Source: JAILEN01 sp036723975
GTDB taxonomy: Bacteria > Bacillota > Clostridia > Lachnospirales > Lachnospiraceae
Direction of reading: 5' to 3'
Assembly: GCA_036723975.1 (NCBI GenBank)
Contig: DAIMGJ010000025.1
Location: 1 to 18,834 of the forward strand
Length of the DNA: 18,834 nucleotides
Shown: positions 5,529 to 13,129 of the stretch, one piece after another
How the letters are laid out: each line of letters opens with the position of its first letter
How positions within the stretch are numbered: position 1 is the first letter of the stretch
Made by a program: the position numbers and the translations under genes
Notes under the pieces: model-generated
Seen by the model: the letters and a program-made list of their open reading frames with translations, nothing else
Database searches by the model: none
What the model was told of the DNA's origin: nothing

Positions 5529-5957
5529 TTAAAATGTCAAAGTTTCAGGCTGCTGAGCTTCATGCTTGTGATCAGCTCCTGCATAAACAAATAACTTCTT
5601 GTACATCTGACGTCCAAGAGGTCCCTTAGGAAGCATTCCCTTAACGCCAAGTTCGATAACGCGTTCCGGATGTTTGATTAACATATCCTTTAACTTGGTT
5701 TCTTTCATACCACCAACATAATCGGAATGATGATAATAGATCTTCTGATCTAACTTCTTACCGGTAACATTAATCTTTTCAGCGTTGATTACGATTACGT
5801 AATCACCACAATCTGCATGAGGTGTGAAAATCGGCTTATTCTTACCTCTTAAAACTTTAGCAACTTCAGAGCAAAGGCGACCAAGTGTCTGTCCTTCAGC
5901 ATCTACTACATACCATTTTCTGTCCACGTTCTGTGAGTTAGGCATATAAGTCTTCAT
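5529..5957 (-). CDS. rplM: Ribosomal protein L13
   Basis: L13 of the large subunit, 142 residues. It has the expected start MKTYMPNS, the motif DAEGQTLGRLCSEVA, DYVIVINAEKINVTGKK and the C-terminal GMLPKGPLGRQMYKKLFVYAG. The frame stays open upstream to 6023, but GGAGGAATTGTC precedes the ATG at 5957 and the family begins there, so that is the start used. It is co-transcribed with rpsI from the promoter at 6093-6121 through a leader of about 130 nt. Confidence 0.98.
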   Translation of the reverse strand: MKTYMPNSQNVDRKWYVVDAEGQTLGRLCSEVAKVLRGKNKPIFTPHADCGDYVIVINAEKINVTGKKLDQKIYYHHSDYVGGMKETKLKDMLIKHPERVIELGVKGMLPKGPLGRQMYKKLFVYAGADHKHEAQQPETLTF

Positions 5958-6086
5958 GACAATTCCTCCTAATAATCTACTTAACGCGCATCGCGAATCA
6001 AAATGTCCGAAATAATTCGCCATGCATTTTCTATAGTTAAAACAGGTTTCGGGGCTATTGAAACACTGCTTCTAAACTACATCAGC
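5958..6086 (-). ncRNA. Structured 5' leader of rplM (possible L13 autoregulatory leader)
   Basis: About 130 untranslated bases separate the predicted transcript start from rplM. On the minus strand GTTTC and GAAAC, flanked by CAG and CTG, make a bulged stem-loop, and CGCGATGCGCG lies nearer the start codon. L13 operons in Firmicutes often carry a leader bound by L13 for feedback control; I infer the same here but cannot confirm the consensus fold by eye. Confidence 0.4.
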
Positions 6087-6092
6087 CGTTAT

Positions 6093-6121
6093 ATTATATT
6101 ACGGGGGTTTGCTTGTGTCAA
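6093..6121 (-). promoter_or_regulatory. Strong promoter of rplM-rpsI
   Basis: On the minus strand a perfect TTGACA (6121-6116) and a perfect TATAAT (6098-6093) are separated by 17 bases, fitting a highly expressed ribosomal protein operon. It lies only 23 bases past the stop of the upstream LiaF-like gene, with no clear terminator between. Confidence 0.88.
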
Positions 6122-6143
6122 CCGATTTTTCATTCCAAATAAA

Positions 6144-6860
6144 TTATTCAAAGTAAATATCCGTACTTCCCATACCGTTTTCAATGTTTAAGTGAAGAAT
6201 TGGAAGAGAGGAATCCTCTGACGGTGTTCCGTGGGTAGTTACTTTTCCGAACCCGCTTTCCGTATGCATGGATACGCGGTATTCCTTTGGCATATATACA
6301 TTTAATTCACCAAAGCCGTTTTCCGTACTGATGGTTGCGCCGTTTGGGTCAATCGTCGTGCCGTTTAAATACACCGTTAAGCTTCCGAATCCATTTTCCA
6401 TATGGCCCTTTTTCAGATCCTTAACTGAGACATATCTTGTGCTTGAACCAAAGCTGTTTTCAATGGAAAAGCTGTCTTCTCCGTCGTTGTACTCCGTAAC
6501 GGAGTCATTTCCGTCGCACCTAAAGTCCATATGTTTTCCGTCTTTGTAAACATGCACCTTCGATTTTCCGAAAATCATGGTAAGACCCGCACCGATTAAA
6601 ACGGATACTAAAATAATAATCCAGGGAGAAACCTGATCGATGTTTAATTCTTTGCTAAACATGCAGGCCATCAAACCCAAAGGAAATGTAATTCCCACGA
6701 ACTCCAGTTTTCTTAATGCGGAAAACATCACATAAACAAGTACCAGGGAAATACCAATCTTTAGCATTGGCAGCTCCGGATAGATTCCCATTTTGTCGAT
6801 AAACAAAATTGCTGCAAATAGAATAAGTACGATTCCTGCAAAAACATTTTTACCTTTCAT
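6144..6860 (-). CDS. LiaF-like membrane protein with five ENGFG repeats
   Basis: This 238-residue membrane protein has about four predicted helices in the first 100 residues (about 5-22, 33-48, 55-69 and 78-97). The soluble C-terminal half resembles the LiaF/DUF2154-type envelope-stress domain. It contains five repeats of a strand motif: ENSFGSSTRY (134), ENGFGSLTVY (155), ENGFGELNVY (180), ESGFGKVTTH (201) and ENGMGSTDIY (227), probably stacked as a beta-helix. In LiaF-type systems such proteins restrain a regulator until cell-envelope damage occurs. Here its start overlaps the LytTR regulator's stop (ATGA), so the two are translationally coupled, and it may control or be controlled by that regulator. 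Its signal is unknown. Confidence 0.75.
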   Translation of the reverse strand: MKGKNVFAGIVLILFAAILFIDKMGIYPELPMLKIGISLVLVYVMFSALRKLEFVGITFPLGLMACMFSKELNIDQVSPWIIILVSVLIGAGLTMIFGKSKVHVYKDGKHMDFRCDGNDSVTEYNDGEDSFSIENSFGSSTRYVSVKDLKKGHMENGFGSLTVYLNGTTIDPNGATISTENGFGELNVYMPKEYRVSMHTESGFGKVTTHGTPSEDSSLPILHLNIENGMGSTDIYFE

Positions 6861-7318
6861 CTTTTTAACCTCTTTTCATCCATAATCTCAATCAATGCTT
6901 TAATGTAACTGCGCGAAGCAAATGCTTTTTTATTCGACGCGCCAAAGGATATCTCGCTGGCTCCCGTAATGTTTTTCTTTATAGCCGATATCCGCGCCGT
7001 ATTTACAATCGTCGATTTGGATACCCGAATAAAATCACGTGGGAGAATTTCTTCCAGCTCGTATAGTTTTTGTCTCGTTTTGTAAATATCCTTAGCAGTG
7101 TGAATCAAAATGTAATTTCCCGAAGACTCCATAAAAATGATGGTTTTTAAGTCCAGAAAATACTCCGTATCCTCCTGATAAGCCGAGATTTTCATACCGC
7201 CTGATTTACGGTCGACCAAACTTCTTTGAAGTTCTAAAATCTCTTCGGTAATCTCTCTGCAATGGATGGTGATACTGTCCTGCTCCAAGGAATCATCTAC
7301 ATCAATGTTGATTTTCAT
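6857..7318 (-). CDS. LytTR-domain transcriptional regulator
   Basis: The product has 153 residues. The C-terminal half (about 55-150) is a LytTR DNA-binding domain: FLDLKTIIFMESSGNYILIHT, then KLYELEEILPRDFIRVSKSTIVN, a highly conserved signature. The N-terminal 50 residues (MKINIDVDDSLEQDSITIHC) match the short alpha/beta cap of stand-alone LytTR regulators; there is no receiver domain. The ATG at 7318 is chosen because AAGGAGG lies upstream and the alternative at 7354 precedes that site. It is coupled by ATGA overlap to the LiaF-like membrane protein. A promoter with a symmetrical CCAAA-N7-TTTGG site over its -35 suggests autoregulation. Confidence 0.85.
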   Translation of the reverse strand: MKINIDVDDSLEQDSITIHCREITEEILELQRSLVDRKSGGMKISAYQEDTEYFLDLKTIIFMESSGNYILIHTAKDIYKTRQKLYELEEILPRDFIRVSKSTIVNTARISAIKKNITGASEISFGASNKKAFASRSYIKALIEIMDEKRLKR

Positions 7319-7339
7319 TCCCCTTTTTCCTCCTTGCAA

Positions 7340-7381
7340 GATATACTCTGACATACTTGTACCACCAAATCAACACTTTGG
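7340..7381 (-). promoter_or_regulatory. Promoter and likely operator of the LytTR gene
   Basis: On the minus strand TTGGTG (7368-7363) and TATATC (7345-7340) are 17 bases apart. The symmetrical site CCAAA (7365-7369) - 7 bases - TTTGG (7377-7381) overlaps the -35 box, with weaker symmetry beyond. LytTR regulators commonly bind repeats close to their own promoter; the exact site is inference. Confidence 0.5.
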
Positions 7382-7419
7382 GATGAAAGGTAAAAAATTT
7401 GTGATAAAAGGTGACAGTC

Positions 7420-8181
7420 TTATTGCATACGATGAATACGAGCTTTCATCATATGAATAATCAATGTAAAGAACAAAGCATAAATCGGTGTTAGTAGTGC
7501 AACTGCGATATTCACGCCAATAACGGCAGGATCCTCAATTAGTTTAAATATCACGACCAGAGAAATTAGTGTTACAAAAAAAGAGCCCATCAGCACTGCT
7601 TTAATAGCAAACTCTAACGCATATTCCATAGACCGGACGATTTCATCAAACTTATCCTCGTCAATTTTACCTCGTCCTATAATAGTCTTAAATGCCAGAT
7701 GAAAATCCTTCACATATCCCCCCGCAAGCAACGAAATATATAGCACGAAAACTATAAAAAGCAGAGAAGGAATATCTATAAAATTAGCAATTGTATTCAG
7801 TGGATGCGCCGTTATCGTCACCAGAACAAATCCGAAGAAAGCCAGCAATAAAACAAATCCTATAAGAAGTCCTTTTCGGCCTCTCTTCTTCTCCAGTTCA
7901 TAATCCTCGGTCTTTTTCATCAAATCAACCATAATCTCTTCCGCCTTTCCCGTGTATGCATCCCCAGTAAGGCGTTCACCGGCCAACAACTCATTCAGAC
8001 TAATACTAAGGGATTCACAAAGCTGTGGCATCACACTGGTATCCGGAAGGCCACGTCCCGTCTCCCATCGACTGACTGCCTTGTCACTGACACCAATTTC
8101 ATCTGCCAACTGTTTTTGGGTATATCCCTTCTCTTTTCTTAGTTCTGTAATAAACGCTCCCGTTCTCTGTTGATCTAACAT
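7420..8181 (-). CDS. XRE regulator fused to a shortened MotA/ExbB-like membrane domain
   Basis: A 253-residue protein. Residues 1-66 are an XRE helix-turn-helix (TQKQLADEIGVSDKAVSRWETGRGLPD, then LSISLNELLAGE). After a charged linker come four predicted membrane helices at about 104-122, 138-156, 192-213 and 222-244. The membrane part resembles the MotA family. FIDIPSLLFIVF at 134-145 matches the MotA 'DPPSLLIVxGG' segment, with KDFHLAFK after it. EDPAVIGVNIAVALLTPIYAL at 216-236 matches the 'xIGPxMAVALLTTxYG' helix. The loop between helices 2 and 3 is only about 35 residues, much shorter than in MotA. No MotB-like partner is in the window. The start has AGGAGG upstream. The HTH assignment is firm; the MotA likeness is by eye. 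It might tie an ion or membrane signal to transcription. Confidence 0.8.
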   Translation of the reverse strand: MLDQQRTGAFITELRKEKGYTQKQLADEIGVSDKAVSRWETGRGLPDTSVMPQLCESLSISLNELLAGERLTGDAYTGKAEEIMVDLMKKTEDYELEKKRGRKGLLIGFVLLLAFFGFVLVTITAHPLNTIANFIDIPSLLFIVFVLYISLLAGGYVKDFHLAFKTIIGRGKIDEDKFDEIVRSMEYALEFAIKAVLMGSFFVTLISLVVIFKLIEDPAVIGVNIAVALLTPIYALFFTLIIHMMKARIHRMQ

Positions 8182-8249
8182 AGCAGCCTCCTGTGGAATT
8201 ACTTGTTACACCTTAAGCATATGACTGATACAACTCTAATGTAACCCAT

Positions 8250-8297
8250 GAAACGTAGAATATCTTGTCCCACGCAAAATAGAGCGCTCTACGTTTC
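8250..8297. repeat. 10-bp inverted repeat with internal 12-bp palindrome
   Basis: GAAACGTAGA at 8250-8259 is repeated inverted as TCTACGTTTC at 8288-8297. The overlapping TAGAGCGCTCTA at 8280-8291 is a perfect palindrome. It lies upstream of the XRE-MotA gene and next to a REP-like element, with no T tract. It could be an operator for that regulator or part of the repeat element. Confidence 0.55.
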
Positions 8298-8307
8298 GTA
8301 GAACCCA

Positions 8308-8344
8308 AGGTGACGGGGACAGAGGGACGGTTCTTGTGTCACCT
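8308..8344. repeat. REP-like palindromic element (GGGGACAGAGGGACGG type)
   Basis: AGGTGAC (8308-8314) and GTCACCT (8338-8344) bound a core of GGGGACAGAGGGACGG and TTCTTGT. I recognise this as a widespread repeat of Clostridia and related genomes, often linked to IS200-like (REP-associated) transposases; no transposase is present here. Its right end touches the stop codon of the HD-GYP gene exactly, so the insertion stopped short of damaging that frame. Confidence 0.7.
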
Positions 8345-9802
8345 CTATGCCAAGCTTCTGTCTTTTTCCAAAATCAAATTCACTCGTTTTTTTAAGAACA
8401 CCGGATTCATAGGTTTTAGGATATAGTCCTCTGTACCAAGATCCCGGCATGTGAAAATGGTTTCCTTGTCCTTGCGATTGGATATAAATACAACCGGAAG
8501 TTTTACCACGCCAAATCCCATGTTTCGCAAAGTCTTAACCGTATGAATGCCCCCTGGTTCCGAAAGTTCCGTATCGATAATCAGTACATCCGGACTGCCC
8601 TTTTCCTTAATGTAGTTAATACACTCATATCCGTTGTTAAATGCAACAACATCTATATCATCAGAAAGGATTGCTTCTAACTGGCGTCTGTCAATCACAC
8701 TGTCCACTGCAATAACCGCTTTTTTCCGACGGTTCTTCTTTTTGCCTCGATTTTCATTTAAGGTCTCTACTTTATTTTCATTTAAACTTAAAAACCCCGA
8801 CGATTCGATATAAACCTGTCGGTAGTCTTCATCCTGACTTAAATCCACAACTTCCGCCGTCGTATAAAGCTTCACCTTTGGTCGAAGCACATCTGCCGTA
8901 TGTTCCATAACAATTCCGGAAGAGCCGTCGGAAAGCCTTACTTCGATTCCCGGAGGATATGCAGGTATGACATCTAACATGATGCCTACCACATCCCTAT
9001 CAAACAGGGTCTCGCAACCACCCATCAAATACTCCATGGCTTCCGACGGAGTATTCGGCTCCTTATAAACACGGCGACTGGTCAGTGCATCATACACGTC
9101 CACTGCATGGATAATCTTTGCAAAGGGATGAATCTTGTCTCCGGTCAACCCTGCCGGATAACCTGTTCCGTTTTCATTTTCATGATGGCAGAGAACCGCC
9201 TGACGAACGGAAACCGGAATCTTTGGATTTGTATATAACATTTCATATCCGCTTCTGGGATGAGTCTTTATTAGATCAAACTCTTCATCCGTTAAGCGAG
9301 ATGGTTTATTCAATACTTCTATGGGGATTTTAGACTTGCCCAGATCGTGGCAAAGACCGGCTGTAGCCAAAAGTTCCAAATCGCTTTTGGTATAGCCCAT
9401 TTCCTGTCCGACGATAACCGCATAAACCGCAACACTTACGGAATGATGGTAGGTATAGTCATCGAAACTTCGCAGATCGTACAAATCCAATCGCACATTT
9501 CCGCTGTTTCGAATCTCTTCCACCATAGTTGCGGACACCTTCATAATGTCATCGAGGTTTCGTTCCGCAACGGCTTCCAAACCGTTTTGCATGGTTTCGT
9601 CGGAAATAATGGAATCCATACTGATTCCTTCGGTAAAGGCGTCTAATACATATGCCCCCATATATCCGCCTTTTTCCAATCGGCTAATATACTCTTCTGT
9701 AAGAATACTACCGCTGGCCAGCATAAATTCTTTTTTTCGACCGATGATGCTGCGACCGGTTTTCATGCCGGGCTTGAGCATCTTAACTGGTATAAATCGC
9801 AT
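8345..9802 (-). CDS. HD-GYP c-di-GMP phosphodiesterase with C-terminal receiver domain
   Basis: This cytosolic protein of 485 residues is predicted to hydrolyse cyclic di-GMP. Residues 1-100 resemble the DUF3391-type N-terminal region of HD-GYP proteins. The catalytic domain spans about 118-290, with HDLGK at 152-156 and the defining HHE (206-208) plus GTGYP (212-216). After a very basic linker (GKKKNRRKK, 353-361) comes a CheY-like receiver from 362 to the end, with probable phospho-acceptor D410 (LIIDTEL), S441 and K463 (LKPM). The first acidic pair is reduced to one Asp (D367). The receiver is at the C terminus, whereas response regulators usually carry it first. Start ATG has GGGGGAAAT upstream. 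It follows truA by 51 bases without a clear terminator. No histidine kinase is nearby. Confidence 0.9.
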   Translation of the reverse strand: MRFIPVKMLKPGMKTGRSIIGRKKEFMLASGSILTEEYISRLEKGGYMGAYVLDAFTEGISMDSIISDETMQNGLEAVAERNLDDIMKVSATMVEEIRNSGNVRLDLYDLRSFDDYTYHHSVSVAVYAVIVGQEMGYTKSDLELLATAGLCHDLGKSKIPIEVLNKPSRLTDEEFDLIKTHPRSGYEMLYTNPKIPVSVRQAVLCHHENENGTGYPAGLTGDKIHPFAKIIHAVDVYDALTSRRVYKEPNTPSEAMEYLMGGCETLFDRDVVGIMLDVIPAYPPGIEVRLSDGSSGIVMEHTADVLRPKVKLYTTAEVVDLSQDEDYRQVYIESSGFLSLNENKVETLNENRGKKKNRRKKAVIAVDSVIDRRQLEAILSDDIDVVAFNNGYECINYIKEKGSPDVLIIDTELSEPGGIHTVKTLRNMGFGVVKLPVVFISNRKDKETIFTCRDLGTEDYILKPMNPVFLKKRVNLILEKDRSLA

Positions 9803-9853
9803 ATTTCCCCCATATATATCTATACTTCTGCCCGCCGCGAGGAATCTACTCTA

Positions 9854-10591
9854 CTAATTATAATCGATTCTTACTAACGTCAATCCCTCCGGTGGGGCGG
9901 TTGGGCCCGCTAACGAGCGATTCTTCGCTTCCAGGATTTCGCCGATGCTTTCAGGTGAGCGTTTACCCCAGCCGACTTCGATAAGTGTGCCGGCGATGAT
10001 ACGCACCATGTTGTATAAAAAGCCGTTGCCTTCGATGTGAATGGTAATCATGTCGTTTTCATCCCGAGTAACATGACAATCATAAATCGTCCGAACGTAG
10101 GTGTTCGTTTGCGCATGAATCGAAGAAAACGTCGTAAAATCGTGTTCTCCGATAAGATATGCTGCCCCGCGATTCATCGCCTCGTAATCCAGTGGTCTAT
10201 GGTAAAACAAACTATAGAGCCTTCGGGTCGGATCCGGAAAGGTACGATTTAAAATATGATACTCGTAGGTCTTTTTTCCTTTGTGAAATCTTGGATGAAA
10301 ATCGGCATCTACTTCACAGGAATCCACAACGGAAATATCATCGGGAAGCGTTTGGTTTAAGGCAAAGGCAATCTTTTCGGCAGGCATCCGTGTCTCCACA
10401 TCAAACGCACACACATTGCACAATGCATGCACTCCCGCATCCGTACGGCTGGCGCCAACCACAGATATTTCCTGATGAAATAATTCGCTTAATTTTTCGT
10501 TTAGTACCTCTTGAACCGTAACTCCGTTTGGTTGAACCTGCCATCCACAATACGCAGTTCCGTCATATGCGACTGTTAACTTTACTCTCAT
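9854..10591 (-). CDS. truA: tRNA pseudouridine(38-40) synthase TruA
   Basis: TruA, 245 residues, isomerizes uridines 38-40 in the anticodon stem-loop of tRNAs to pseudouridine. The start MRVKLTVAYDGTAYCGWQ and the catalytic loop GASRTDAGVHA (Asp about residue 51) are typical, as are FHPRF, KTYEYHI and the C-terminal GNGFLYNMVRIIAGTL. I use the ATG at 10591, which overlaps the ecfT stop (ATGA), rather than 10615, because the family begins at MRVKL. It is the last gene of the ECF run and probably translationally coupled to ecfT, an arrangement common in Firmicutes. Confidence 0.97.
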   Translation of the reverse strand: MRVKLTVAYDGTAYCGWQVQPNGVTVQEVLNEKLSELFHQEISVVGASRTDAGVHALCNVCAFDVETRMPAEKIAFALNQTLPDDISVVDSCEVDADFHPRFHKGKKTYEYHILNRTFPDPTRRLYSLFYHRPLDYEAMNRGAAYLIGEHDFTTFSSIHAQTNTYVRTIYDCHVTRDENDMITIHIEGNGFLYNMVRIIAGTLIEVGWGKRSPESIGEILEAKNRSLAGPTAPPEGLTLVRIDYN

Positions 10592-11394
10592 ATTCTCACA
10601 AACACCCGAATGCAAACAGTTCCAATCATATACAATACAATAAATACATACGCTCGTTTATCCCATGCTTCGTAATGAAGGGGTTTCATTTTTGTACGGC
10701 CTTCACCACCATTGTAACATCTTGCTTCCATGGCAAGAGCCAGGTCGGAAGCACGGCGAAAGGCAGATACAAAAAGTGGGACCAAAAGAGGGACCATAGC
10801 TTTTGCCTTTCTTATCAATCCACCGGTTTCAAAGTCAGCACCTCTGGCCATCTGTGCCTTCATAATCTTATCCGTCTCCTCAACAAGAATCGGAATAAAA
10901 CGAAGGGCAATGGACATCATAAGCGCAATCTCGTGCACCGGTACATTTACCAGAGTCAGCGGTTTTAATGCCGTCTCCAATCCATCCGTCAACTGATTTG
11001 GTGTTGTGGTAAGTGTCATAATACTGGTTCCGATAATTAAAAACACCATACGGGCAGTCATAAGCGCCGCATTTTTTGCACCCACATCGGAAACGGTAAG
11101 GGGTCCGATTGTAACAAGCGCCTGCCCGGGTGTCATAAACAGATTAAAAATACCTGCCACAACAAGAAGCACCACTATACCGCTTAAGCCTTTTACCATA
11201 TAAGAAAAAGGAACCTTGGACAAACGGATTACCACAAACAGCATAAGAGATAAAAATGCAAATCCCACAATACCGTTTGCTACAAATATACTGATTAAAT
11301 AAATAAAAGTTGCGAACAGTTTTACACGGGGATCCAGCCTATGCAGTCTGGATTCTGCCGGATAATACTGTCCAATGGTTATTTCTCGAAACAT
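10588..11394 (-). CDS. ecfT: ECF transporter transmembrane component EcfT
   Basis: This 268-residue membrane protein is the T component of a group II energy-coupling-factor transporter. It links the two ATPases to interchangeable substrate-binding S components for vitamins and similar compounds. Several hydrophobic helices are present, followed by the coupling motifs QMARGADF (about 182-189) and AMEARCYNGG (about 221-230), where the second ARG motif has the ARC variant. The order ecfA1-ecfA2-ecfT-truA is conserved. It starts just after the ecfA2 stop and its own stop overlaps truA. No S component is encoded in this window, as expected for a module shared among several S proteins elsewhere. 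Confidence 0.95.
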   Translation of the reverse strand: MFREITIGQYYPAESRLHRLDPRVKLFATFIYLISIFVANGIVGFAFLSLMLFVVIRLSKVPFSYMVKGLSGIVVLLVVAGIFNLFMTPGQALVTIGPLTVSDVGAKNAALMTARMVFLIIGTSIMTLTTTPNQLTDGLETALKPLTLVNVPVHEIALMMSIALRFIPILVEETDKIMKAQMARGADFETGGLIRKAKAMVPLLVPLFVSAFRRASDLALAMEARCYNGGEGRTKMKPLHYEAWDKRAYVFIVLYMIGTVCIRVFVRI

Positions 11395-11397
11395 AAT

Positions 11398-12252
11398 TTA
11401 TGCGCGTATGCCTTTCAGCTTTAAAATTTCTCTCTTTGCTTCTTCTACTGTGGTAACTGTTTCGTCCACATCAAATCCTCTGCTTTTTATTTCACGCATC
11501 AGATAGGTTACTTCCGGGACTCCCAAATGAATGGCTTCCAGTTCATCCACTCGGGAGAACACTTCTTTTACGGAACCATCCATATATACTTTGGAATCAT
11601 TCATAACAATAATTCGGTCTACGTAGTTTGCCACATCCTCCATGCTGTGGGACACCAAAATAATGGTATTTCCGCTTCTTTTATGCATATCTTTAATCAG
11701 ATGCAAAATCTCACCGCGTCCCTTGGGATCCAATCCTGCAGTAGGCTCATCCAAAATCAATACTGCCGGTTTCATGGCAAGTACACCTGCTATGGCCGCA
11801 CGACGCTTTTGTCCTCCGGATAGTTCAAAGGGGGACTGATCATAAGACTCTTCCGGGAAATGCACCGCTTGAAGCGCCTCATAGGCACGAAGGGTTGCTT
11901 CTTTCTCATCCAGTCCCTGATTTTTCGGACCAAACTTTACATCCTCAAACACGGTGGTTTCAAACAACTGATGCTCCGGATACTGAAACACCATACCTAC
12001 CTGAGTGCGCAAATCTTTCAAGTCATAGTCTTTATCATAAATATCCTGACCGTTGTAATAAATAGCGCCGGAGGTGGCCTTTAAAAGTCCGTTCATATGC
12101 TGAATCAAAGTGGATTTTCCGGAACCGGTATGGCCGATAATTCCGATAAACTCTCCATCTTCAATCTTTAATGACACACCATCCAAAGCAGTAATTTCAT
12201 AAGCCGTATTTGTACTGTATTTATATGTCACATTATCCAATATTAAGGACAT
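11398..12252 (-). CDS. ecfA2: ECF transporter ATPase EcfA2
   Basis: EcfA2 is an ABC ATPase, 284 residues, with Walker A GHTGSGKS (40-47), a Q-loop in FQYPEHQLFE, the signature LSGGQ (144-148) and Walker B VLILDEP (164-170). It is complete through the switch histidine (LVSHSMEDV) and the ECF-type C-terminal extension. It forms a heterodimer with EcfA1 on EcfT in the cytoplasmic membrane. Its start lies inside the last 20 bases of ecfA1, with GAGAGGAG upstream, so expression is probably coupled. It is assigned as A2 from gene order and from the YPEHQLFE signature. Confidence 0.95.
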   Translation of the reverse strand: MSLILDNVTYKYSTNTAYEITALDGVSLKIEDGEFIGIIGHTGSGKSTLIQHMNGLLKATSGAIYYNGQDIYDKDYDLKDLRTQVGMVFQYPEHQLFETTVFEDVKFGPKNQGLDEKEATLRAYEALQAVHFPEESYDQSPFELSGGQKRRAAIAGVLAMKPAVLILDEPTAGLDPKGRGEILHLIKDMHKRSGNTIILVSHSMEDVANYVDRIIVMNDSKVYMDGSVKEVFSRVDELEAIHLGVPEVTYLMREIKSRGFDVDETVTTVEEAKREILKLKGIRA

Positions 12253-13081
12253 GTAAAAACTCCTCTCTGGTAAGGATTCCTTCCGGTAGATCGAGACCGC
12301 TTTTTTTCAATTCATGGGCAAGGTAAGTTACCTGTGGAACCTCCATACGATAATGCTTCAAATCATCCACGCGGGAAAAGATTTCTCTTGGAGTTCCCTG
12401 CATCACAATTTTTCCTTTTTCCATTACATAAACAAAATCGGAATCGATAACTTCTTCCATATAATGCGTAATCAAAATCACGGTAACACCCTTTTTTTGA
12501 TTTAATTCATGGGCAACCTTAATGACTTCTTTTCGTCCTTCCGGATCGAGCATTGCAGTGGGTTCATCCAAAATAATACACTTTGGTTCCATTGCCATAA
12601 CACCGGCAATGGCAACACGCTGTTTCTGTCCACCGGATAGCTTATTGGGGGAATGCGCGTGATACTTCCACATGCCTACAGACTTTAAGGCATGCTCCAC
12701 TCTTTCCCATATTTCATCTGTGGGAATGCCGATATTTTCCGGTCCGAATCCCACATCTTCTTCTACGATACTTGCAATAATCTGATTGTCCGGATTCTGA
12801 AATACCATGCCGGCGCTTTGTCGGATTGCCAACTCGTTGTTCGGGTCAAGGGTATCTTTTCCGTCCACATAAATGGTGCCGTCCGATGGAGTTAAAAGCG
12901 CATTGATGTGTTTTGCAAGGGTAGACTTTCCGGAGCCGTTATGTCCCAAAATAGAGATAAACTGGCCTTCCTGCACCTGCAAGTCCACCTGGTCCAGCGC
13001 TACCGAAATGCCTTCAATATTTCCTTCTTCGTCACGACGAAAGAATTCATGTACTAAGTTTTTTGCTTCAATAATGTTCAT
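12233..13081 (-). CDS. ecfA1: ECF transporter ATPase EcfA1
   Basis: EcfA1 is the 282-residue first ATPase of the ECF module. Motifs are Walker A GHNGSGKST (46-54), Q-loop FQNPDNQI (94-101), signature LSGGQ (148-152), Walker B CIILDEP (168-174) and the switch histidine in ITHYMEE. The FQNPDNQ form is usual for A1, against FQYPEHQ in A2. The ribosome binding site (GGATTGAAAAAACT) is weak compared with its neighbours. The gene starts about 48 bases after trmL without a terminator, so it is probably part of the long upstream operon. Confidence 0.95.
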   Translation of the reverse strand: MNIIEAKNLVHEFFRRDEEGNIEGISVALDQVDLQVQEGQFISILGHNGSGKSTLAKHINALLTPSDGTIYVDGKDTLDPNNELAIRQSAGMVFQNPDNQIIASIVEEDVGFGPENIGIPTDEIWERVEHALKSVGMWKYHAHSPNKLSGGQKQRVAIAGVMAMEPKCIILDEPTAMLDPEGRKEVIKVAHELNQKKGVTVILITHYMEEVIDSDFVYVMEKGKIVMQGTPREIFSRVDDLKHYRMEVPQVTYLAHELKKSGLDLPEGILTREEFLHVLNIG

Positions 13082-13129
13082 AGTTTTTTCAATCCAACTA
13101 CCGATTCGGCTTTTGGTTTTTTCTTCTTT

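Noticed and set aside
5958..6023. N-terminal extension of rplM
   Set aside because: The frame is open, but L13 proteins begin at MKTYMP and a strong ribosome binding site precedes the ATG at 5957.
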